NCBI RefSeq assembly: GCF_024207115.1 | Contig: NZ_CP100128.1 | Span: 2,046,001 to 2,110,000, forward strand | Length of the DNA stretch: 64,000 nucleotides | Source: Chromobacterium sp. IIBBL 290-4 | GTDB taxonomy: Bacteria; Pseudomonadota; Gammaproteobacteria; Burkholderiales; Chromobacteriaceae | Direction: 5' to 3' | Shown: positions 8,934 through 20,518 of the stretch, piece after piece | Layout of the letters: each line of letters opens with the position of its first letter | How positions within the stretch are numbered: position 1 is the stretch's first letter | Notes under the pieces: model-generated | What the model saw: only the letters and a program-made list of their open reading frames with translations | Database searches by the model: none | What the model was told of the DNA's origin: nothing | Program-made: the position numbers and the translations under genes

Positions 8934-9929
8934 ATGGCATTCTGGCGAAGCGCGATGGCGGTATTTCTTGCCTTGTTATTATGGTCTGGCGGGGTGATGG
9001 CAGAGGCGAAGCGAGTCTTTGTCGTCAGCAGTTATCATCCGGAATACCAATGGGAGCGGGATTACTTGCGGGCCTTGTCCGCGCGGCTGTCTTCCCGCTG
9101 TCAGTTGGCTTTTTACAATCTGGACAGCAAACGGTTGCCGGCCGATCAAGTCGAGAAACGGGCGCAAACCGCTTTAGAGCGAGTGCGCGCTTTTCATCCT
9201 GACCTTGTCATCGTCGGCGACGATGCCGCGTTGAAAATGGTGGGGACGGCGCTGGCGCCCTCCGGCCTGCCGGTGATTTTTCTCGGCATCAACAATAATC
9301 CGCGCAATTATTTTCCCGGCGGCATGCCGGGCAATGTCAGCGGCGTATTGGAGCGGCCCTTGCTGCTGCGCAATCTGTTTGAACTGGGGCATGCCGTGCC
9401 CGGCACGCGCCGGGCCTTGGCTTTGTTCGATACCGATTTAACTTCGGCGGTGATCCGCGACGAAACCTTTCTTGGCCATGACAGCATCCGGGTAGGCGAT
9501 ATCGACGTGGATATGGCGATGCTGGGCAGTTTCGCCGATTGGAAAAAACAGGTGCTGGCTGCGCCTGGCCATTATCAGGTGATCTGGGTCGGTTTGTATT
9601 TTACCCTGCGAGACGATAAGGGAAGGGTGGTCGATGGCGAAGATGTGGTGCGCTGGACTGCGCAAAACGCCAAGCTGCCCTTATTCGCCTTTTGGGACTT
9701 CGCCGTCGGGCGGGATAAAGCCGCAGGCGGGCTGGTGCTGACCGGCCGCGAGCAGGGCGAGGAAGCAGCCAAGATGGCCGAAGCGGTGCTGTTCAAAGGC
9801 CAGGCATTGGCCGGCATATTTCCGCTGGTGCCTTCGCAAGGCCAGTTTTTGTTCAGCCGAAGCGCCTTGCAACGCTATCGCGTGCGGCTGCCCGCCCGGA
9901 TAGAAAACAAGGCCAGTTGGCTTGAGTAG
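8934..9929 (+). CDS. Periplasmic ABC-type substrate-binding protein (type 1 PBP fold) inside the his cluster
   Basis: A 331-residue exported protein: signal peptide with cleavage after GGVMA, then RVFVVSSYHPEYQWERDY, a start typical of the ABC_sub_bind group often linked to sensor kinases and peptide or tryptophan-type transporters. No permease or ATPase lies nearby, and the ligand cannot be read from sequence. An in-frame GTG lies four codons upstream; the ATG at 8934 gives the better signal peptide. It sits between hisD and hisC in the same orientation; whether this reflects function is unknown. Confidence 0.7.
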   Translation: MAFWRSAMAVFLALLLWSGGVMAEAKRVFVVSSYHPEYQWERDYLRALSARLSSRCQLAFYNLDSKRLPADQVEKRAQTALERVRAFHPDLVIVGDDAALKMVGTALAPSGLPVIFLGINNNPRNYFPGGMPGNVSGVLERPLLLRNLFELGHAVPGTRRALALFDTDLTSAVIRDETFLGHDSIRVGDIDVDMAMLGSFADWKKQVLAAPGHYQVIWVGLYFTLRDDKGRVVDGEDVVRWTAQNAKLPLFAFWDFAVGRDKAAGGLVLTGREQGEEAAKMAEAVLFKGQALAGIFPLVPSQGQFLFSRSALQRYRVRLPARIENKASWLE

Positions 9930-10030
9930 CCCCTTATCGGGGAACGATGTAGGATGAGCATGTCCCGTCCGTAGATCTTGGAGCGCGCGAGCCGCGCTCC
10001 GCTAGCCGCCGCAAGGCACAGTAAATCGCG

Positions 10031-11101
10031 ATGAAACTGACGACAGAACAATTGATCCGCCCCGAAGTCGCCGCCATCGGCGCTTATCACGTCGCCGATG
10101 CCCAGGGCTTCATCAAGCTGGACGCGATGGAAAACCCGTGGCCGCTGCCTATCGATCTGCAGCATGAGCTGGCGGGAGAGCTGGCCCAGGTGGCCCTGAA
10201 CCGTTATCCGGACGCCAACGGCGGCGGTTTGAAGGATGATTTGCGCGCCGCTTTCGCCATTCCGGCCGCGGCGGACATCGTGCTCGGCAATGGCTCGGAC
10301 GAGCTGATCACCCTGGTCACCCAGGCGCTGGCGCGCCCCGGCGCCAAGCTGCTGGCGTTGGAGCCGTCCTTCGTGATGTACAAGATGAACGCGCTGTTCT
10401 CCGGCCTGCAGTATGTAGCCGTGCCGCTGCGCGAGGACTTCACGCTGGATCTGTCGGCTACGCTCGCCGCCATCGAGCGCGAACAGCCGGCGGTGGTGTT
10501 CGTGTCCTACCCCAATAATCCTACCGGTCCGCGCTACGCCCGCGACGAGGTGATGGCCATCTGCCGCGCCGCGCCGGGGTTGGTAGTGGTGGACGAGGCC
10601 TACCAGAGCTTCGCCTCCGACAGCTTCATGGATCTGTCCGGCGAGTTGGACAATCTGTTGGTGATGCGCACGCTGTCCAAGCTGGGCCTGGCCGGCATCC
10701 GCCTCGGTTACGCCGCGGCCAGTCCGGCCTGGATAGAGCAGTTGAACAAGGTGCGGCCGCCGTACAACGTCAATGTGCTGACCCTCGCCGCCGCGAAGTT
10801 CGCGCTGAAGCATCTGGAGGTGTTCAATCGCCAGGCAGCCGAGTTGCGCGCCGAACGCGGCCGCTTGTTCGATGCCTTGGCGGCGGTGCCGGCCTTGACG
10901 GTGTTTCCGTCCGAAGCCAATTTTCTCACCGTCCGCGCGCCGGACGCGCCGGCGTTGTATCAGCACCTGAAGGCGTCCGGCATCCTGATCAAGCAGCTGC
11001 ACGGCAGCCATCCGCTGCTGGCAAACTGCCTGCGCCTGACCGTGGGCAGCCCGGACGAAAACGCCGCGCTGCTGTCCGCCATCCAACGTTTTTTCGCTTG
11101 A
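10031..11101 (+). CDS. hisC: Histidinol-phosphate aminotransferase
   Basis: PLP enzyme converting imidazole-acetol phosphate and glutamate to histidinol phosphate. 356 residues, class I/II aminotransferase. Seen: [11 protein letters not shown] at the start, [12 protein letters not shown], the [11 protein letters not shown]-phosphate loop, [16 protein letters not shown] with the PLP-binding Asp/Tyr, and the Schiff-base lysine in [16 protein letters not shown]. Ends seven bases before hisB, so the two are probably translated from one message. Confidence 0.97.
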   Translation: MKLTTEQLIRPEVAAIGAYHVADAQGFIKLDAMENPWPLPIDLQHELAGELAQVALNRYPDANGGGLKDDLRAAFAIPAAADIVLGNGSDELITLVTQALARPGAKLLALEPSFVMYKMNALFSGLQYVAVPLREDFTLDLSATLAAIEREQPAVVFVSYPNNPTGPRYARDEVMAICRAAPGLVVVDEAYQSFASDSFMDLSGELDNLLVMRTLSKLGLAGIRLGYAAASPAWIEQLNKVRPPYNVNVLTLAAAKFALKHLEVFNRQAAELRAERGRLFDALAAVPALTVFPSEANFLTVRAPDAPALYQHLKASGILIKQLHGSHPLLANCLRLTVGSPDENAALLSAIQRFFA

Positions 11102-11108
11102 AGCCGCA

Positions 11109-12106
<998 letters not shown>

Positions 12107-12110
12107 CAAG

Positions 12111-12749
12111 ATGAAAGTCGCAGTCATCGACTACGGCATGGGCAATCTGCACTCGGTGCTGAAGTCCCTGCAGGCCGTCAACGAAAACGGCGCCGATATT
12201 TTCCTCACCCGCGATCCGGAAGCGGTGGTGAAGGCCGACAAGGTGGTCTTCCCCGGCCAGGGCGCGATGCCGGATTGCATGCGCGAGCTGAACCGCCACG
12301 GCCTGGCCGACGCGGTCCGTGAAACTACGCAGAGCAAACCGTTTTTTGGAATCTGCGTCGGCGCGCAACTATTGTTCCAACATAGCGAGGAGGGCGATAC
12401 CGCCGGCCTGGGCCTGTTTCCGGGCAAGGTCGTGCGCTTCGCCGACAACCTCGTCGCCGCAGAGGAACGCCTCAAGGTGCCGCATATGGGCTGGAACCAG
12501 GTCTACCAGGCCAAATCCCATCCCCTGTTCGCCGGCATCGCCGACGGCGAGCGTTTCTATTTCGTGCACAGCTACCATTTCGCGCCGTCCGACGCGGCGC
12601 TGACGCTTGCGGAAAGCGACTATCCAGAGCGTTTTGCCTGTATCGTCGGGCGTGGCAATATATTCGCCACGCAGTTTCACACTGAAAAGAGCCACCACGC
12701 CGGACTTCAGATGATGAAGAACTTCCTGGCCTGGGACGGCAATGTTTAA
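12111..12749 (+). CDS. hisH: Imidazole glycerol phosphate synthase, glutaminase subunit
   Basis: Class I glutamine amidotransferase that supplies ammonia to HisF. 212 residues. The nucleophile is in FFGICVGAQLLF (about Cys83), the oxyanion region is near PGQGAMPDCM, and the His-Glu pair of the triad is in ATQFHTEKSHHAG near the C-terminus. Followed by hisA and then hisF on the same strand. Confidence 0.97.
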   Translation: MKVAVIDYGMGNLHSVLKSLQAVNENGADIFLTRDPEAVVKADKVVFPGQGAMPDCMRELNRHGLADAVRETTQSKPFFGICVGAQLLFQHSEEGDTAGLGLFPGKVVRFADNLVAAEERLKVPHMGWNQVYQAKSHPLFAGIADGERFYFVHSYHFAPSDAALTLAESDYPERFACIVGRGNIFATQFHTEKSHHAGLQMMKNFLAWDGNV

Positions 12750-12770
12750 CTCACCACTTTACCAAGCACC

Positions 12771-13511
12771 ATGCTGCTGATACCCGCGATAGACCTGAAA
12801 GACGGTCAATGCGTACGCCTGAGACAGGGCGCGATGGACGACGCCACCATCTTCTCCGACGACCCGGTCAAAGTTGCCGCCCATTGGCGCGACCAAGGCG
12901 CGAGACGCCTGCATCTGGTTGACCTGAACGGCGCTTTCGCCGGCAAACCCAAGAACCTGTCGGTGATCCGCGACATTCTCGGCGAAGTCGGGAAAGACAT
13001 GCCGGTGCAACTGGGCGGCGGCATCCGCGACCTGGACACCATCGAGGCCTACCTCGACATGGGCTTGTCCTACGTCATCATCGGCACCGCCGCCGTCAAG
13101 ACGCCGGGCTTTTTGCACGACGCCTGCGACGCCTTCCCCGGCCAGGTCATCGTCGGCCTGGACGCCAAGGACGGCATGGTGGCGATCGACGGCTGGGCCA
13201 AGATCACCAACCATAATGTGATCGATCTGGCCAAGCGCTTCGAGGACTACGGCGTCAACTCGGTGATCTACACCGACATCGGCCGCGACGGCATGATGAC
13301 CGGCGTCAACATCGAAGCCACCGTCAAGCTGGCCCAGGCGTTGACCATTCCGGTGATCGCCTCCGGCGGCCTGACCAACCTCGACGACATCCGCGCCTTG
13401 TGCGCGGTGGAGAGCGAGGGCGTGGAGGGCGCCGTCACCGGCCGCGCCATCTACGAAGGCAGCATCGATTTCGCCGCCGCGCAAACGCTGGCGGACGAAC
13501 TGGCTGGTTAA
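12771..13511 (+). CDS. hisA: ProFAR isomerase (phosphoribosylformimino-5-aminoimidazole carboxamide ribotide isomerase)
   Basis: 246-residue (beta-alpha)8 barrel that performs the Amadori isomerisation before HisF/HisH. The two catalytic aspartates are in [15 protein letters not shown] and [12 protein letters not shown], and the phosphate-binding glycines in QLGGGIRD and ASGGLTN are intact. Its sequence is related to hisF downstream, as expected for the family. Confidence 0.97.
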   Translation: MLLIPAIDLKDGQCVRLRQGAMDDATIFSDDPVKVAAHWRDQGARRLHLVDLNGAFAGKPKNLSVIRDILGEVGKDMPVQLGGGIRDLDTIEAYLDMGLSYVIIGTAAVKTPGFLHDACDAFPGQVIVGLDAKDGMVAIDGWAKITNHNVIDLAKRFEDYGVNSVIYTDIGRDGMMTGVNIEATVKLAQALTIPVIASGGLTNLDDIRALCAVESEGVEGAVTGRAIYEGSIDFAAAQTLADELAG

Positions 13512-13580
13512 CCCAGCTGACGGCGCCAAGCGGCGGACGGGTTCCGCCGCTTGGCGCATTCGAGTTTTTTGGAAACACAC

Positions 13581-14341
<761 letters not shown>

Positions 14342-14345
<4 letters not shown>

Positions 14346-14761
14346 GAGCCGCCTCCGCCCTGTGCTGCGCCTTGAGCGCCCAGCTGGCCATCGCCGCCAG
14401 TCCGCTCAAGCTGGAGCCGGGTTTGTGGCGTCTGGATGTGACCGGCGGCGACATGCAGTCGGCCGGTTCGATGTTTTGCGAGAAAGATCCGCTGCCAGTC
14501 ACCGAGATGGCGGCGAAAGTGATAGGCCTGCCGCTGAAGCAAGCCGGCACGGAATGCGCCATGGCGGGCGCGGTGGAGGCGCCTGGCATCACCCGCATCA
14601 GCTGCCGCATCGGCGACGGCGCCAAGATGGACGCGGTGTTTTTCTGGCAGCAGCTGCAGCCGCGCGAATGGTCCGCGGGCAGCGTGGTCCGCTTGCGGCC
14701 GGCCAATCAAGAAGTCGGCGTGCAGCAATTGCGGCTGCGGCGCCTGGGAGAATGCAAGTGA
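14342..14761 (+). CDS. Exported DUF3617-like protein between hisF and hisI
   Basis: A 139-residue protein with a signal peptide (cleavage near AIAAS) followed by [16 protein letters not shown], the opening typical of DUF3617 proteins (usually PGLWE...). Three or more cysteines after cleavage suggest disulfides. Function unknown. Start is a GTG overlapping the hisF stop, and the end overlaps hisI, so it is co-translated with histidine genes although nothing about it suggests histidine chemistry. Confidence 0.65.
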
Positions 14762-15156
14762 GCAGTGCGAGCGCGTCCTGGCTGGACGAAGTGAAATGGG
14801 ACGACAAGGGCCTGGTGACCGCCATCGCCCAGGATGCCGCCAGCGGGCGGGTGCTGATGGTGGCCTGGATGAACCGCGAAAGCCTGGGCCTGACCGCCGA
14901 GACCGGCGTCGCCCACTATTTCAGCCGCTCGCGGCAGAAACTGTGGAAGAAGGGCGAAGAGTCCGGCCATCTGCAAACGGTGAAGGAGTTGCGCCTTGAC
15001 TGCGACGGCGACGTCATCGTGATGCAGATCGAACAAAATGGCGGCATTGCCTGTCATACCGGACGGGAGAGCTGTTTCTACCGCCGTTTCGAACAGGGCG
15101 GCTGGGTCACGGTGGACCCGGTGCTGAAAGACCCGAACCAGATCTACCCGGCCTGA
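14758..15156 (+). CDS. hisI: Phosphoribosyl-AMP cyclohydrolase
   Basis: Zinc enzyme that opens the adenine ring of PR-AMP. The metal ligands are visible in [16 protein letters not shown] and [15 protein letters not shown] chose the GTG at 14758 because it overlaps the previous stop (GTGA) and lies seven bases after a GGGAG ribosome site; the in-frame ATG at 14752 is only one base from that site. The product is 132 residues and monofunctional, with HisE encoded separately downstream. Confidence 0.95.
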   Translation: MSSASASWLDEVKWDDKGLVTAIAQDAASGRVLMVAWMNRESLGLTAETGVAHYFSRSRQKLWKKGEESGHLQTVKELRLDCDGDVIVMQIEQNGGIACHTGRESCFYRRFEQGGWVTVDPVLKDPNQIYPA

Positions 15157-15280
15157 GTTGCCGCCGGTCAACGCCAAGGCGGCCGGACAGGGTACAATGG
15201 CGGGCGGTTGCGCGTGGCCTTGTTATCGTATTGCCATGCGCGGGCCGTATATTCGCCTGCTGGACAGGCGTTAAAGGAAA

Positions 15281-15610
15281 ATGATGATGACCCCGGATGT
15301 GTTGAAAAGCATCGCCGATACGCTGGAAGCCCGGCGCGAGGCCGCGCCGCAATCGTCCTATGTCGCCTCGCTGTTCCACAAGGGCGAGGACGCCATCCTG
15401 AAAAAGGTGGCGGAAGAGGCGGCCGAGACGCTGATGGCGTCCAAGGACAAGGACAAGCTGCACCTGGTGCGCGAAGTGGCCGACCTGTGGTTCCATTCCA
15501 TGGTGCTGTTGGCATATCATGGCCTGCGTCCGGAAGACGTGGTGATGGAGCTGCATCGCCGCGAAGGCATTTCCGGGCTGGACGAGAAAGCCTCGCGCAA
15601 AACCTCTTGA
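15281..15610 (+). CDS. hisE: Phosphoribosyl-ATP pyrophosphatase
   Basis: 109-residue all-alpha NTP pyrophosphohydrolase (MazG-like fold) that converts PR-ATP to PR-AMP, the substrate of HisI. Metal-binding acidic cluster is in [15 protein letters not shown] and [11 protein letters not shown]. Three consecutive ATG codons make the start uncertain by up to two residues. The 124-base gap after hisI is the longest inside this half of the cluster and could hold a promoter. Confidence 0.96.
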   Translation: MMMTPDVLKSIADTLEARREAAPQSSYVASLFHKGEDAILKKVAEEAAETLMASKDKDKLHLVREVADLWFHSMVLLAYHGLRPEDVVMELHRREGISGLDEKASRKTS

Positions 15611-15627
15611 TTTAGAGACTCACAACC

Positions 15628-15951
15628 ATGAGCGATTGCCTGTTCTGCAAGATCGTGGCGGGCCAGATTCCCGCCAACAAGGTTTACGAAGACGACGATG
15701 TGCTGGCCTTCCACGACATCCGTCCGATCGCGCCGGTGCATTTCATGATCATTCCCAAGCAGCACGTGGACTCGCTGGCCCATTGCGGCCCGGAGCACGA
15801 AGCGGTGCTGGGCAAGATCCTGACTCTGGCGCCCAAGCTCGCCAAGGAGCAAGGCCTGGAAGCCGGTTTCAAGACCGGCATCAACACCGGCCGCGGCGGC
15901 GGCCAGGAAGTGTTCCACCTGCATGTGCACGTGTTCGGCCACAAGGGCTGA
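15628..15951 (+). CDS. HIT-family purine nucleoside phosphoramidase (HinT-like)
   Basis: 107-residue histidine-triad protein. The triad HLHVHVFG lies near residues 98-105; the N-terminal DCLFCKIVAGQIPA carries the zinc-type CxxC of the branch. HinT enzymes hydrolyse adenosine phosphoramidates such as AMP-NH2. Positioned 17 bases after hisE, a neighbour pair common in proteobacteria, and just before tatABC. Confidence 0.93.
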   Translation: MSDCLFCKIVAGQIPANKVYEDDDVLAFHDIRPIAPVHFMIIPKQHVDSLAHCGPEHEAVLGKILTLAPKLAKEQGLEAGFKTGINTGRGGGQEVFHLHVHVFGHKG

Positions 15952-16005
15952 GCGCGCCTGGGCGGCGCGCGGCGCCGCCCGTTTCTGAAATAAAAGGAAA
16001 GTGAA

Positions 16006-16212
16006 ATGGGTTCTTTCAGCATCTGGCACTGGCTGATCGTATTGCTGATCGTGGTTCTGGTATTCGGCACCAAGAAGCTGCCCAATATAGGCAAAGACTT
16101 GGGCAATGCGGTCAAGGGCTTCAAGGAAGGCATGAACGAAGGCGCCAAGGACGGCCAGCCGCCGGCTAAGGAAGCCGGCCGCGTCATCGACGGCGAAGCC
16201 GACAAGAAGTAA
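16006..16212 (+). CDS. tatA: Sec-independent protein translocase subunit TatA
   Basis: 68-residue pore-forming subunit for export of folded twin-arginine proteins. One N-terminal membrane helix ([15 protein letters not shown]), the FGTKKLP hinge, then an amphipathic helix and a short charged tail. First of tatA-tatB-tatC, with an AAGGAAA ribosome site. Confidence 0.96.
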   Translation: MGSFSIWHWLIVLLIVVLVFGTKKLPNIGKDLGNAVKGFKEGMNEGAKDGQPPAKEAGRVIDGEADKK

Positions 16213-16228
16213 GGACGGGTGACGCGTC

Positions 16229-16762
16229 GTGCTTGACATCAGTTTCGGCGAGTTCGTCCTGATCGGCGTGGTGGCCCTGGTGGTGCTGGGGCCGGAGCGC
16301 CTGCCCGCCGTGGCCCGCACCGTCGGCGCGCTGGTGGCGCGCGCGCAGCGTTTCGTTTCCACCGTCAAGGCCGATATCCAGCAGCAGGCCAATCTGCAGG
16401 GCCTGGAATCCATCCGCCAGGATTTGCACGAAGCGGCGCAAGGCTTCCGCAACCAGCTGGAATCGGAAGTGCAGCAGGTCAAGCAAAGCTTCGACCAGCA
16501 CGCCGAAGAGGCCCGCGCGCTGGCCGGACAGGCCGCCGAGCCTTTCCACGAAGCCGAGCGCACCATCCATGGCGGCGATGCCGCGCCGGCTCCGGAGCCG
16601 GCGCCGGCGCAGGAAGTCGAAGCGCATCTGTCGATTTTCCCGCCCGTGCAGGCGGAGCAGGCCGCGCCGGTCCGCGATGAAAACCAGCTGGATCTGTTCG
16701 ACGAACTGCCGCCGCATCCGCCCGCCGCTCCTCAACCTACCGCCTCTCAAGCCCGCGAATGA
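16229..16762 (+). CDS. tatB: Sec-independent protein translocase subunit TatB
   Basis: 177-residue partner of TatC in the twin-arginine receptor complex. It begins LDISFGEFVLIGVVALVVLGPERLP, the TatB hallmark with a Glu in the helix and the GPERLP hinge, followed by a long amphipathic helix and a Pro/Glu-rich tail of about 70 residues that is poorly conserved in the family. Start is a GTG at 16229. It overlaps tatC by four bases (ATGA). Confidence 0.95.
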   Translation: MLDISFGEFVLIGVVALVVLGPERLPAVARTVGALVARAQRFVSTVKADIQQQANLQGLESIRQDLHEAAQGFRNQLESEVQQVKQSFDQHAEEARALAGQAAEPFHEAERTIHGGDAAPAPEPAPAQEVEAHLSIFPPVQAEQAAPVRDENQLDLFDELPPHPPAAPQPTASQARE

Positions 16763-17499
16763 ACGAACAACCGCTGCTCGCGCACCTGATCGAGCTGCGC
16801 ACCCGGCTGGTGCGCGCCCTCCTGGGCATCGCCGTGGTTTTCCTCGGCCTGTTTCATTGGTCGTCCGACATCTACCATCTGCTGGCCAAGCCGCTGCTGG
16901 ACGCCTTGCCGCACGGCGGCAGCATGATCGCCACCGAGGTGACTTCCACCTTCTTCGTGCCGATGAAGCTCACCATGCTGGCGGCCTTCCTGATCGCGCT
17001 GCCCAATACGCTGTACCAGATCTGGGCTTTCGTCGCGCCGGGCCTGTACAGCCATGAAAAGAAACTGGTGCTGCCGCTGGTGCTGGCCAGCCTAGTGCTG
17101 TTTATCACCGGCATGGCCTTCGCCTATTTCCTGGTGTTTCCGGTGGTGTTCCATTTCATGTCGGCGGTGACGCCTTCCGGCGTCAGCATGATGACGGACA
17201 TCGATAAATACCTGTCCTTCGTGTTGGGCATGTTCATGGCCTTCGGCACCACCTTTGAAGTGCCGGTGATCGTGGTGGTGCTGACGCGGATGGGCGTGGT
17301 GACGGTGGCCAAGCTGCGCGAAGCGCGGCCCTATGTGATTGTCGGCGCCTTCATTGTCGCCGCCATCGTCACGCCGCCTGACGTGCTGTCGCAAACCATG
17401 CTGGCCGTGCCCTTGTGGCTGTTGTACGAGGTGGGCGTGCTGGTGGCGGCGGCCATGGAGCGTAAGGCGCGCCGCCAGGAAGCCGAGTCCGCGCCATGA
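16759..17499 (+). CDS. tatC: Sec-independent protein translocase subunit TatC
   Basis: 246-residue, six-helix receptor for the RR signal peptide. The N-terminal HLIELRTRLVRAL has the conserved Glu and Arg, and the first periplasmic loop has the conserved EVTSTFFVPMKLT segment. FPVVFHFM and AAIVTPPDVLSQ are further family motifs. Overlaps tatB upstream and the DUF2069 gene downstream. Confidence 0.97.
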   Translation: MNEQPLLAHLIELRTRLVRALLGIAVVFLGLFHWSSDIYHLLAKPLLDALPHGGSMIATEVTSTFFVPMKLTMLAAFLIALPNTLYQIWAFVAPGLYSHEKKLVLPLVLASLVLFITGMAFAYFLVFPVVFHFMSAVTPSGVSMMTDIDKYLSFVLGMFMAFGTTFEVPVIVVVLTRMGVVTVAKLREARPYVIVGAFIVAAIVTPPDVLSQTMLAVPLWLLYEVGVLVAAAMERKARRQEAESAP

Positions 17500-17840
17500 A
17501 CCGCGACGCATTCCGCCACGGCGCGTCCGCCGCGCTGATTGCCCTGATCGCCCTGACGCTGGCCTGGGAGCTGTGGCTGGCGCCGCTGCGCGCCGGCGGG
17601 TCTTTCCTGGCCTTCAAGGCCTTGCTGCTATTGCTGCCCTTGCGCGGCATTCTGGCCGGCCGCTTGTATACCTATCAATGGTCCAGCATGTTCATCCTGG
17701 GCTTCTTCACCGAGGGCGTGATGCGCGGCTGGGCCGATAGCGGACTATCGCAGCGCATTGCATGGTGTGAAGTTCTGATTAGTACACTATTCTTCATCTG
17801 CGTATTGGGATTTGCCAGGAGCTTCAAGCAACGCGCTTGA
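17496..17840 (+). CDS. DUF2069 membrane protein
   Basis: 114-residue protein with about four membrane helices and the family segments AWELWLAPLR, LLPLRGI, YTYQWSSMFIL and FFTEGVMRGW. DUF2069 proteins are widespread in beta- and gammaproteobacteria and their role is unknown. The start overlaps the tatC stop (ATGA) and a terminator follows, so it is the last gene of this transcript. Confidence 0.85.
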   Translation: MNRDAFRHGASAALIALIALTLAWELWLAPLRAGGSFLAFKALLLLLPLRGILAGRLYTYQWSSMFILGFFTEGVMRGWADSGLSQRIAWCEVLISTLFFICVLGFARSFKQRA

Positions 17841-17862
17841 AGTGCATCAGATCAAGAAAAAT

Positions 17863-17893
17863 ATCCGGCGGCTCATGCTGCCGGATTTTTTTT
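17863..17893 (+). terminator. Rho-independent terminator after tatABC-DUF2069
   Basis: A 10-bp stem (ATCCGGCGGC with GCTGCCGGAT, one G-T wobble) around a TCAT loop is followed directly by eight T residues. It lies 22 bases after the DUF2069 stop and separates the his/tat run from the chemoreceptor. Confidence 0.9.
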
Positions 17894-18043
17894 GGTCTTT
17901 TGGATACTACCCAGTCGTTAATTTAGCGCTTGAGCATGCCGAGTCTGGCCGCATGTCATTTCGCTGCTTTAGAATCGGCGCTCTAAAAAATGGACCGGAA
18001 ACAGTTCGGCCAGGTTCATCTCTATCGGGTGTGGGGAAGCACA

Positions 18044-19675
18044 ATGCGTAATTTGTCTATCGCGGCCAGGATCACTCTTGGCTTCGCGCTGCTATTGGCG
18101 GCGCTGATCATGACTGGCCTGTTGACTCAGCTGGGCCTGGGCAAAATCTCGAAGCGGGTGGAGGACGTCAGCTCGCATGATCTGGCGTTTTATACCGACA
18201 TCGTCGAATTGCAGCGCGACATGGGCAATCTGCGGCGTTTCGAGAAGGATTACTTCATCAATATCGCCAATGACGCCAAACGCGGCGAATACATAGGCAA
18301 GTGGAAAACCGCCCAGGCCAGCGCGCAGAAGGCGATCCAGCAGGCCGGCAGCCATCCGCTTAACGATGAGTCGACGCAGCGGCTGAATCAGCTCGCTACC
18401 TTGCTGGGCGGCTACGCCGATGGCGTAGGCAAAGTGTCGGCCATGATAGAAAGCAAGCAGATCACCGCCACCGCCGACGCCAACAAGGAACTGGAGAAGT
18501 ACAAGGATAATATCCACCAGATGGAAGGCGTGACGGAGCAATTGGGCAAAAGCGCGGCAGATGCGGTGGGCCAGCTGGATGATCAGATCGACGCCACCGC
18601 CTCCAGCGTGCGCTCGCAGCTGATGGTGGAAATCGCCATCGCGCTGGCGGCCGGGGTGGCCATCGCCTGGTTCATCATCGCCTCCATCCGCCAGCCTTTG
18701 CTGCAGATGCGGGATGCCAGCCAGGAGCTGGCTGAGCAGCGCAATCTGCGGCTGCAGCTGCCGGACTTCGGCCAGAATGAACTGGGCAATGTGGCCGGCT
18801 CGCTGGCCAAACTGGTGGACAGCGTGCGCACCGTCGTCGTCGAGTCGCAAAGCCATTCCGCCAGCCTGGCGCAGGCGGCCCGGCAGCTCAGCTCGGTCAG
18901 CGAGCACGTCTCATCGGCATCGGCGCATCAGTCGGAAGCCGCCTCCAGCGGCGCGGCGGCGATCGAGCAGATGTCGGTCAGCATCAATCTGGTGGCGGAC
19001 AGCACCCTGGATGTGGAGCGGCAAGCGCGCTTGACCATGGAGCAGGCGACGGCGGGCAGCGATCTGGCGCAGCGCGCAGCCGGCGAAATCCGCCAAGTGG
19101 CCAACAGCATCACCGAAACCGCGACGGTGATGGATGGCCTGAATCAGCGCTCCGCCGACATCGGCGACATCGTGCGGGTGATTCACGACATCGCCGACCA
19201 GACCAATCTATTGGCGCTGAATGCGGCGATTGAAGCGGCGCGGGCCGGCGAAATGGGCCGCGGCTTCGCGGTGGTGGCCGACGAGGTGCGCAAGCTGGCC
19301 GAACGGACCAGCCAGGCGACCACGGAAATCACGGGCCACATCGATGGCGTGCAGGCGGATACCCAGCGTGCCTTCCAGAGCATGCAGCAGGCCAATAGCC
19401 GCATCGAAACCGGCGTGGTCAGCGCGTCCAGCGTGGCCGAGGCTTTGCAGCAGATCCGCGAGCTGGCGGAAAAGTCGGTGGACCGCATCGCCGATATTTC
19501 CAACGCCATCAAGGAGCAAAGCCACGCCAGCCAGGAAGTGGCGCGCAATGTCGAGCAGATCGCCCAGATGAACAGCCAGACGACCGAGGCGGCCGGCGAG
19601 GCCAGCGGGCTGGCGGCGGAGCTGAATGGCTTGTCCAATCAGCTGGATGGCTGTCTGCAGCGTTTCCGCACCTGA
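18044..19675 (+). CDS. Methyl-accepting chemotaxis protein
   Basis: A 543-residue transmembrane chemoreceptor. Helix 1 is at about 10-31, a roughly 160-residue helical periplasmic ligand domain follows, helix 2 is at about 196-217, then a HAMP region and the cytoplasmic signalling coiled coil. The hairpin tip sequence ([20 protein letters not shown]) is intact. No CheR-tethering pentapeptide is present at the C-terminus (ends CLQRFRT). I chose the ATG at 18044, just before the first helix, over an in-frame ATG 18 codons upstream. The ligand is unknown. Confidence 0.95.
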   Translation: MRNLSIAARITLGFALLLAALIMTGLLTQLGLGKISKRVEDVSSHDLAFYTDIVELQRDMGNLRRFEKDYFINIANDAKRGEYIGKWKTAQASAQKAIQQAGSHPLNDESTQRLNQLATLLGGYADGVGKVSAMIESKQITATADANKELEKYKDNIHQMEGVTEQLGKSAADAVGQLDDQIDATASSVRSQLMVEIAIALAAGVAIAWFIIASIRQPLLQMRDASQELAEQRNLRLQLPDFGQNELGNVAGSLAKLVDSVRTVVVESQSHSASLAQAARQLSSVSEHVSSASAHQSEAASSGAAAIEQMSVSINLVADSTLDVERQARLTMEQATAGSDLAQRAAGEIRQVANSITETATVMDGLNQRSADIGDIVRVIHDIADQTNLLALNAAIEAARAGEMGRGFAVVADEVRKLAERTSQATTEITGHIDGVQADTQRAFQSMQQANSRIETGVVSASSVAEALQQIRELAEKSVDRIADISNAIKEQSHASQEVARNVEQIAQMNSQTTEAAGEASGLAAELNGLSNQLDGCLQRFRT

Positions 19676-19729
19676 TCCTGTTGTTGGCCCCAGCGCCCGC
19701 GCCGCGGCGGGGGGCTTGACGCGCGCGGT

Positions 19730-20518
19730 TCAGGCCAAAGCCAGCGCGGCGAGGGTGTTGCGATGCAGGGCGCGCCGCAAGGAGGCTGCGTCTGCGCCGC
19801 GCAGTTCGGCCAATGTGTCAATGAAGCGGGCCAGCTGGCTGGGTTCATTGGGCCGGTCTTGCGCGTATTCGGGGCGGATGTCCGGCGCGTCGGTTTCCAA
19901 TGCCAGGCTGTCCAGCGGCAGCGTGGCGGCCAAGGCGCGGATGCGGCGCGAGCCGCTATAGGTCATGGCGCCGCCGAATCCCAGCTTGAAGCCCTGGCGG
20001 ATGAAGGCCTGGGCCTGCTGTTCGCTGCCGTTGAAGGCATGGGCGATGCCGCATTCCACTTTTTGCTCGCGCAGATGCTTGAGCACCCGGTCCACCGAGC
20101 GGCGCACATGCAGCACCACCGGCAGGCTGTGCTTGCGCGCCAGCTTCAGTTGTTCGACCAGCAGTTTTTCCTGCCGCGCCGGGTCCAGTTCCGGCAGATA
20201 GAAATCCAGGCCGATTTCGCCGACGGCGACCGGCGCGTGCGCCGCCAGCGCGGCGTCGAGCAGGGCCAGATGCTCGTCCAGATGCCTATCCAGATAAATG
20301 GGATGCAGGCCGAGGGCGATCCAGCAGCCGTAGCGCTCGCGCATGGCCAGAACGGCGTCGAAGTTGTCCGCCATCACGGCCGGCACCAGCAGCTGGCCGA
20401 CTCCGGCCGCCTGCGCTCTCGCGACTACGCCGTCCACATCGGCCGCCAGCTCCGGCGCGTCCAGATGGCAGTGGCTGTCTATCAGGCAGTCTTCGGCGGG
20501 CAAGGAATCGAAGCGCAT
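19730..20518 (-). CDS. TatD-family metal-dependent hydrolase/DNase
   Basis: 262-residue TIM-barrel amidohydrolase. Metal ligands are in LIDSHCHLD, GLHP, VGEIGLD, LHVRRS and LETDAPDI, all in family order. TatD-family members are 3'-5' nucleases or related hydrolases. ATG at 20518 overlaps the stop of the upstream gene (TGATG), so the two are co-translated; a GTG one codon earlier is possible. It is not linked to the tatABC genes here. Confidence 0.92.
   Translation of the reverse strand: MRFDSLPAEDCLIDSHCHLDAPELAADVDGVVARAQAAGVGQLLVPAVMADNFDAVLAMRERYGCWIALGLHPIYLDRHLDEHLALLDAALAAHAPVAVGEIGLDFYLPELDPARQEKLLVEQLKLARKHSLPVVLHVRRSVDRVLKHLREQKVECGIAHAFNGSEQQAQAFIRQGFKLGFGGAMTYSGSRRIRALAATLPLDSLALETDAPDIRPEYAQDRPNEPSQLARFIDTLAELRGADAASLRRALHRNTLAALALA

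Noticed and set aside
9930..10030. CCCC-TTATC-GGGG hairpin after the binding-protein gene
   Set aside because: Only four base pairs and no T-run; too weak for a terminator in this GC-rich DNA.
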